Part shown: positions 51,001 through 53,806 of the stretch, in pieces | Layout of the letters: the number at the start of each line of letters is the position of its first letter | How positions within the stretch are numbered: the first letter of the stretch is position 1 | Source: Candidatus Poribacteria bacterium | GTDB lineage: Bacteria > Poribacteria > WGA-4E > B28-G17 | Direction of reading: 5' to 3' | DNA: 53,806 bases | Assembly (NCBI GenBank): GCA_021162805.1 | Contig: JAGGXZ010000115.1 | Span: forward strand, 1 to 53,806 | Position numbers and translations under genes: made by a program | The notes under the pieces: model-generated | The model's database searches: none | Told to the model about the DNA's origin: nothing | The model's input: only the letters and a program-made list of their open reading frames with translations

Positions 51001-52636
51001 CCGGGGTATCGGCGACGGGGTCTGGTTCTTTCACGTCAGGGCCGTCAGCGGGTCCGGGATTTGGAGTGAGACGGCGCATAGCTCCGTCCTCGTGGACAGG
51101 ACGCCTCCCCGGATAACCATCACCCCATCAGAGGCGGGATCGTGGCATAGCGATCGCATAGCCTCCGTCTCCGGCGGGATTGAGGATGCACTTTCGGGTG
51201 TCGATCCGGATAGCTTCGAGTTCAGGCTCAGCGGCGGGGAATGGGTCAGGTTCAAAAACGATTCCGCCCAAAAAGGGATTTGGAGAGATGAGGACGAGAT
51301 CCCTCCCCTGCTTGATGAGGGCGTCACGTCTATCCAAGTGAGGGTCAGGGATAGGGCTGGCAACGTCGGCACGTCCGACCCCGTGAGCTTCATGGTCGAT
51401 CTCACCTCTCCCACGCTTTCACTGAGCAGCCCTACGCATCCGGATCAGAGCAAGTGGTACTCCTCCCCTCTCGTCCGGTTTCTCATAGGCGCTAGCGATA
51501 ACCTCTCCGGGGTGGCAGCCTACAGTTTCGTCCTCGACAGATCCTCTGAGACCATGCCTCCCAGAATCGACATGATGAGGGCGGATCGGAATCAACTCTC
51601 CTTTGATCTGCCGTCAGACGGAACCTGGTTTCTGCATCTGGCCGCCAGGGATGAGGCTGGAAACTGGAGCAAGCCGGCACATTACAGGATCAACGTCGAC
51701 TCCGCTCCGCCCCAGTGCAGGATAAGGGTTCTGAGGCCGAGTGTAAACTTTGCAAGCGGCGAGATCGACTTCCGCCCCGTCAAGGGCGATTCGCCTGAGC
51801 TCTATTTCGGACCCGCGAGGATCGAGCTTTCGCTCTCCGAGAGGCTTTCCGAAGGTCCAAAGCTCTTCCTCAGGAAAGGATCCGAGATGAGAGAGCTCGA
51901 ACTTTCCCAGTCCGATTCCGACGGGCTGATCTTCACATCGGCGATCTTCGTGGATATGAGCATGGATGAGGGTGAGTGGGAATTGGTGGTTCAGGGGAGG
52001 GATAAGGCGTCGAATCCGATCGGGAGGATCGATGGGGGAAGGCTTAGGATCTCACCGCACATCGACGGCCGACAGGGCGGGACGATCTTCTCGAAGGATC
52101 TCAGATCGGCCCTCGTCATACCGGGGGGCTCTTTCGAGGGTAGGGCGCGATTTGAGCTCACGCCCGCCCCCATCGGATATCGCCTGGGAGTCCTCGATCC
52201 CATCCAGCTTGAAAGGCCGTTGAGGCTGATCTTACCGCTGGGGGAGAGGATCAAAAGGAATCCGGCCGTGTTCTTCTACGACGGCCTTCACGCCCATCAG
52301 ATCGGCGGGAAGGTTGTGGGGAACAGTATCATCGTCGTCCCTGTGGACGGTCCTGGGGTGTTCTTCGTATCCCAGGCTCAGGGGGGACCTTTCCGCGCCT
52401 GGGCCGCTCCGAACCCGTTTACCTCATCGACATCCTTCTACGTCATCGGAGGGAACGGTAGCCCGATCATACGGATATTCACGATCAAAGGGCGTCTGAT
52501 CAGGACCCTGAAGGGAGAAGTGCTCAGATGGGACGGGAAGGATGAGGAGGGGGAGCCGGTCGAAAGCGGGCTCTACATCTTTCAGGTTCTGGATGGCGGG
52601 GAGATCGCAACGGGAACGGTGGTCTTCGTGAGATGA
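48020..52636 (+). CDS. Giant secreted protein: glycosidase-like domain, eight Ig-like repeats, FlgD-like C-terminus
   Basis: A 1538-residue exported protein. The signal peptide covers about residues 1-21 (LSSFGIILIYAMLSSAPA). Residues about 30-345 look like a TIM-barrel glycosidase-type domain (GWYVVEEPMGTSHNYD). An Ig-like spacer follows. Residues about 448-1232 contain eight repeats of about 90-100 residues, each with DGxWYLHxxxxDxAGNxS and xxIDTxPP. Then comes a beta-rich domain, and at the C-terminus AAPNPFTSSTSFYVI with WDGKDEEGEPVESGLYIFQV, the FlgD/T9SS-type sorting-like domain. Likely displayed on the cell surface; a binding or degradation target is unknown. Overlaps the PorV-like gene by four bases. 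Confidence 0.82.
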   Translation: MGLSSFGIILIYAMLSSAPADSPIPLGIPVGMFNVYASSGGNLGRSEPDLLEVFSGTPDLPYECINIVQHYWPSQESLPKVDGDRYLEWWKRYIQEAYDLTNQNGRVRLRVLVGPLYAPFLQRGEGWLANFIEKLCVFEKGSPLEGSIAGWYVVEEPMGTSHNYDPDLVNRMIGIIRDSENKAGSPHHQIYITVAVEGKYYTPQRLVEFCKNVDVIMLSSTTYLWFKPTPQPVYSPNWWAIHWSTMQIRNALRPYFQSEGRELPKIHVILQAYDTMGYGQPTHWEMRQQINYALSYGRAFTGRSLVANDPPADGIWFFWWPGIAKKPEDDWTYGRRIAEAIESTVASVRSPSLPSRTRLLLDENTPFNPTDSPIPYQIARRGNVRVEVLDASRSPVASFEMGLQVEGVLSPFGGPIWNPGSSLRQGNYIFRLYLDDVIADERTVPVRWRPEVTLLSHKTGTWSKDRKLIVRITPPPLKEGLMGYAYLLDGSSYTVPPTEVNLSKTAQILNENLEDGIWYLHIRYADNSGNWSDTSHLGPIMIDSTPPRVEEIQSSIKPGVWSRNGKLTIKLKPEDETSGVRGIIWALDHQPSVAAVGGKMISGEEISVDLTDGRWFLHLIAQDEAGNRSKITNLGPFLIDTSPPPAPRISSASHEPGRWSNRSFLSASIDPGEDPGGGIEGISLLIDDSPKGLPDDKVDLHPEEGILKNLDDGIWYLHLKSIDRAGNISPTLDYGPIMIDTSPPTSPVISSSTHREREWSSSGDVVLNYKAQDEESGVQTYLYLIIPEGGRLDWNKAMETRSEEMRLKLKGGRWTIYLRALDKAGNKGEPSSYEVWIDTTPPPAPLILSPTYQEGRWTGRKDLLISWSDEDISGISSYLYLLDSKPDSEPTKPLDGSVNFMRFESLPDGIHYLHLKAVNGAGLTSPTVHYEIRIDSSVPPPPTVRADVNGDLISFRWSVDPPPSGIAGYSFLLDAIPQSIPDERVKTTESYHQFRGIGDGVWFFHVRAVSGSGIWSETAHSSVLVDRTPPRITITPSEAGSWHSDRIASVSGGIEDALSGVDPDSFEFRLSGGEWVRFKNDSAQKGIWRDEDEIPPLLDEGVTSIQVRVRDRAGNVGTSDPVSFMVDLTSPTLSLSSPTHPDQSKWYSSPLVRFLIGASDNLSGVAAYSFVLDRSSETMPPRIDMMRADRNQLSFDLPSDGTWFLHLAARDEAGNWSKPAHYRINVDSAPPQCRIRVLRPSVNFASGEIDFRPVKGDSPELYFGPARIELSLSERLSEGPKLFLRKGSEMRELELSQSDSDGLIFTSAIFVDMSMDEGEWELVVQGRDKASNPIGRIDGGRLRISPHIDGRQGGTIFSKDLRSALVIPGGSFEGRARFELTPAPIGYRLGVLDPIQLERPLRLILPLGERIKRNPAVFFYDGLHAHQIGGKVVGNSIIVVPVDGPGVFFVSQAQGGPFRAWAAPNPFTSSTSFYVIGGNGSPIIRIFTIKGRLIRTLKGEVLRWDGKDEEGEPVESGLYIFQVLDGGEIATGTVVFVR

Positions 52637-53529
52637 AGGTTCTGTGGGTGATCCTGATTCCTCTCATCATGGTTTCCTTCGCCGAGGCAGCGTTCGAGGA
52701 TATAACGCTTTCGCCAAAGGCTCTGGCCATGGGCGAGACATCCTCCCCGTCCGCCGACAGCCTAAACTTCATGTGGAATCCATCTCTCATATCGAATGCC
52801 AGAGGTATGGAGGTGATGGCCTCTTATCTGGCACTTTATCCGGGGATCGAGCTGGGGTTGTATCCGGGCGAGAGGGAGAGGCTCGGCCATCATCTGATCG
52901 CTTGTGGTTTTCCCCTGGGAAGGGGTGGAGGGGTGGGATTGGGATGGCTTTCATTCAGATCGGCCCTCTATGTCGAAAACACGCTGAACCTCGCCTATGC
53001 GGAGAGGTTCATCAGGATATTAAGGCTTGGCTGCGCCGTCAGGTTTCTCAACAGATCCCTACGCCGGAACGAATATGCCGAGTCCAACGTCGATCTCCTC
53101 ACGTCAGGGTTTTCGAGAAACGCCCTGACGTTCGACGTCGGGTTCCTGATCGATTTGAAATCCCTGAAATTGGGGGCATCGATAACCGGAGTCTATCCCG
53201 CCGACATCGGATTCATATCGAGCGAGATCCTCCCCTCGACGACCAGGATCGGGATAGGGCGTTTCACAAAGAGTTATACGCTGCTGGGCGAGATGAGGTT
53301 CAGGGACGGTAAGAGGAAATTCGGGGTCGGGTTTGAGAGGAGATTACTTCGCGATGATTTCGCCCTTCGAATCGGCGTATCCGATGAGATGGCCGGGCTG
53401 GGATGGGGATACAGGTTCAGGTTTGCAGGTTATGTCATTGGATTCGACTATGCCTTCATATATCCGATATCTCAACTGAAGGGGACATACGGATCACATC
53501 TGTTCTCGATCGAACTCGCGATACAGTAG
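52633..53529 (+). CDS. PorV/PorQ-family outer-membrane beta-barrel protein
   Basis: A 298-residue exported protein; signal peptide KVLWVILIPLIMVSFAEA. The opening LSPKALAMGETSSPSADS and NFMWNPSLIS is the PorV/PorQ (UPF0164) hallmark, and the rest has the alternating pattern of beta strands (LGASITGVYPADIGFISS, RIGIGRFTKSYTLLGEMR). PorV assists T9SS export; here the upstream gene encodes a giant protein with a FlgD-like C-terminal domain, and the ATGA overlap implies coupled expression. A direct export role is an inference from known T9SS partners. Confidence 0.83.
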   Translation: MKVLWVILIPLIMVSFAEAAFEDITLSPKALAMGETSSPSADSLNFMWNPSLISNARGMEVMASYLALYPGIELGLYPGERERLGHHLIACGFPLGRGGGVGLGWLSFRSALYVENTLNLAYAERFIRILRLGCAVRFLNRSLRRNEYAESNVDLLTSGFSRNALTFDVGFLIDLKSLKLGASITGVYPADIGFISSEILPSTTRIGIGRFTKSYTLLGEMRFRDGKRKFGVGFERRLLRDDFALRIGVSDEMAGLGWGYRFRFAGYVIGFDYAFIYPISQLKGTYGSHLFSIELAIQ

Positions 53530-53530
53530 G

Positions 53531-53578
53531 GCGGGGGTTCATCCCCCGCCGCTTCACGGCGGCATATAAAATGCCGCC
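53531..53578. repeat. Tandem hairpins after the PorV-like gene
   Basis: GCGGGGG / CCCCCGC (53531-53537, 53543-53549) and GGCGGCAT / ATGCCGCC (53558-53565, 53571-53578). The first may terminate the operon. A relative of the 33031 palindrome follows at about 53590-53610. Confidence 0.6.
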
Positions 53579-53615
53579 CTGCGATGTTAGGGGTGCAAGG
53601 CACTGCGCCCAAATC

Positions 53616-53644
53616 TTGACATACCCCCATCTCAGTGATAGAAT
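53616..53644 (+). promoter_or_regulatory. Near-consensus sigma70 promoter
   Basis: TTGACA, 17-base spacer, TAGAAT. It is the best -35 match in the window and serves the truncated gene starting at 53680. Confidence 0.75.
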
Positions 53645-53679
53645 GAGATGTAGAACCCATCGCCCCTAAGAAGGAAAAA

Positions 53680-53806
53680 ATGCGCTACGATATAGCATCA
53701 AAGGTCACAGTGGAGATTGCAAGATACTCCATCGTGCAACTGCTATTCGGGATAAAGCCCGATCACGTCTCTCTGATAGAGAGGCTGCCACAGGAGAGCG
53801 TGAGCC
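53680..53806 (+). CDS. Uncharacterised protein, 3' partial
   Basis: Reads MRYDIASKVTVEIARYSIVQ then LLFGIKPDHVSLIERLPQES to the window edge; the 42 codons have no stop. AAGGA lies just upstream of the ATG and a strong promoter 36 bases before. The opening is reminiscent of DUF4351/Rpn-type putative nucleases with MKYD...SK and ELPQE, but the fragment is too short for certainty. Confidence 0.5.
   Translation, partial: MRYDIASKVTVEIARYSIVQLLFGIKPDHVSLIERLPQESVS

Noticed and set aside
1-53806. tRNA or rRNA genes
   Set aside because: The larger gene gaps were scanned by eye for T-loop and CCA-like patterns and rRNA-like text; none was convincing, though a covariance search was not possible.

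Overview
The window reads as a chromosomal segment of an uncultured Gram-negative bacterium. The organism call is an inference: roughly half-GC DNA, abundant GTG/TTG starts, Uma2-family genes in tandem, a parallel beta-helix protein, a sulfatase relic, a PorV/PorQ-like outer-membrane protein and a FlgD-like C-terminal domain on a giant repeat protein together resemble Candidatus Poribacteria or a neighbouring candidate phylum. No rRNA, tRNA, CRISPR array, transposase or phage gene was recognised.

Layout. 1-5164 (+): an operon with a polyprenyl diphosphate synthase (cut by the left edge), dxs, a GHMP kinase strikingly like the kinase domain of plant L-arabinokinase, and a sugar-1-phosphate nucleotidyltransferase. 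5143-9911: a secreted beta-helix protein, an esterase, and a zone of gene decay (sulfatase relic, MMPL-transporter relic, minus-strand coding relic). 9915-16939 (-): an apparent operon running ammB, ammA, hisS, aspS, two Uma2 paralogues and an AI-2E-family permease. 17080-18304 (-): two small AT-richer gene cassettes (a toxin-antitoxin pair and a GNAT acetyltransferase), each followed by an attC-like site, with a sigma70-like promoter at the array edge; this looks like an integron cassette array with no integrase in view. 18323-21812 (-): phosphodiesterase, DUF1844 protein and a double-length CNNM/CorC protein.

21979-31708 (+): divergent promoter, aminotransferase, murJ, a second flippase, a GT4 glycosyltransferase, then uvrC and recG, mostly joined by 4-base start/stop overlaps. 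31844-34464 (-): a UPF0175/DUF3368 toxin-antitoxin pair, a 550-base spacer packed with perfect palindromes, a degenerate CapA-like protein and a small basic ORF. 34538-39027 (-): a signalling operon of substrate-binding protein, membrane histidine kinase, stand-alone receiver and a REC-kinase-REC hybrid. 39115-42618 (-): TPR protein, GH113-like glycosidase, DUF6599-like lipoprotein and hypC.

42730-53806 (+): strong promoter, isopropylmalate-type dehydrogenase, methyltransferase, proS and nucleoside hydrolase as one operon; a heptad-repeat coiled-coil membrane protein; a 1538-residue secreted protein with eight Ig-like repeats coupled to a PorV-like barrel; and a truncated ORF behind a near-consensus promoter at the right edge. 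The most distinctive finding is the integrase-less cassette array at 17138-18271, supported by matching R boxes, perfect inverted arms, equal stop-to-attC and boundary-to-start distances in both cassettes.
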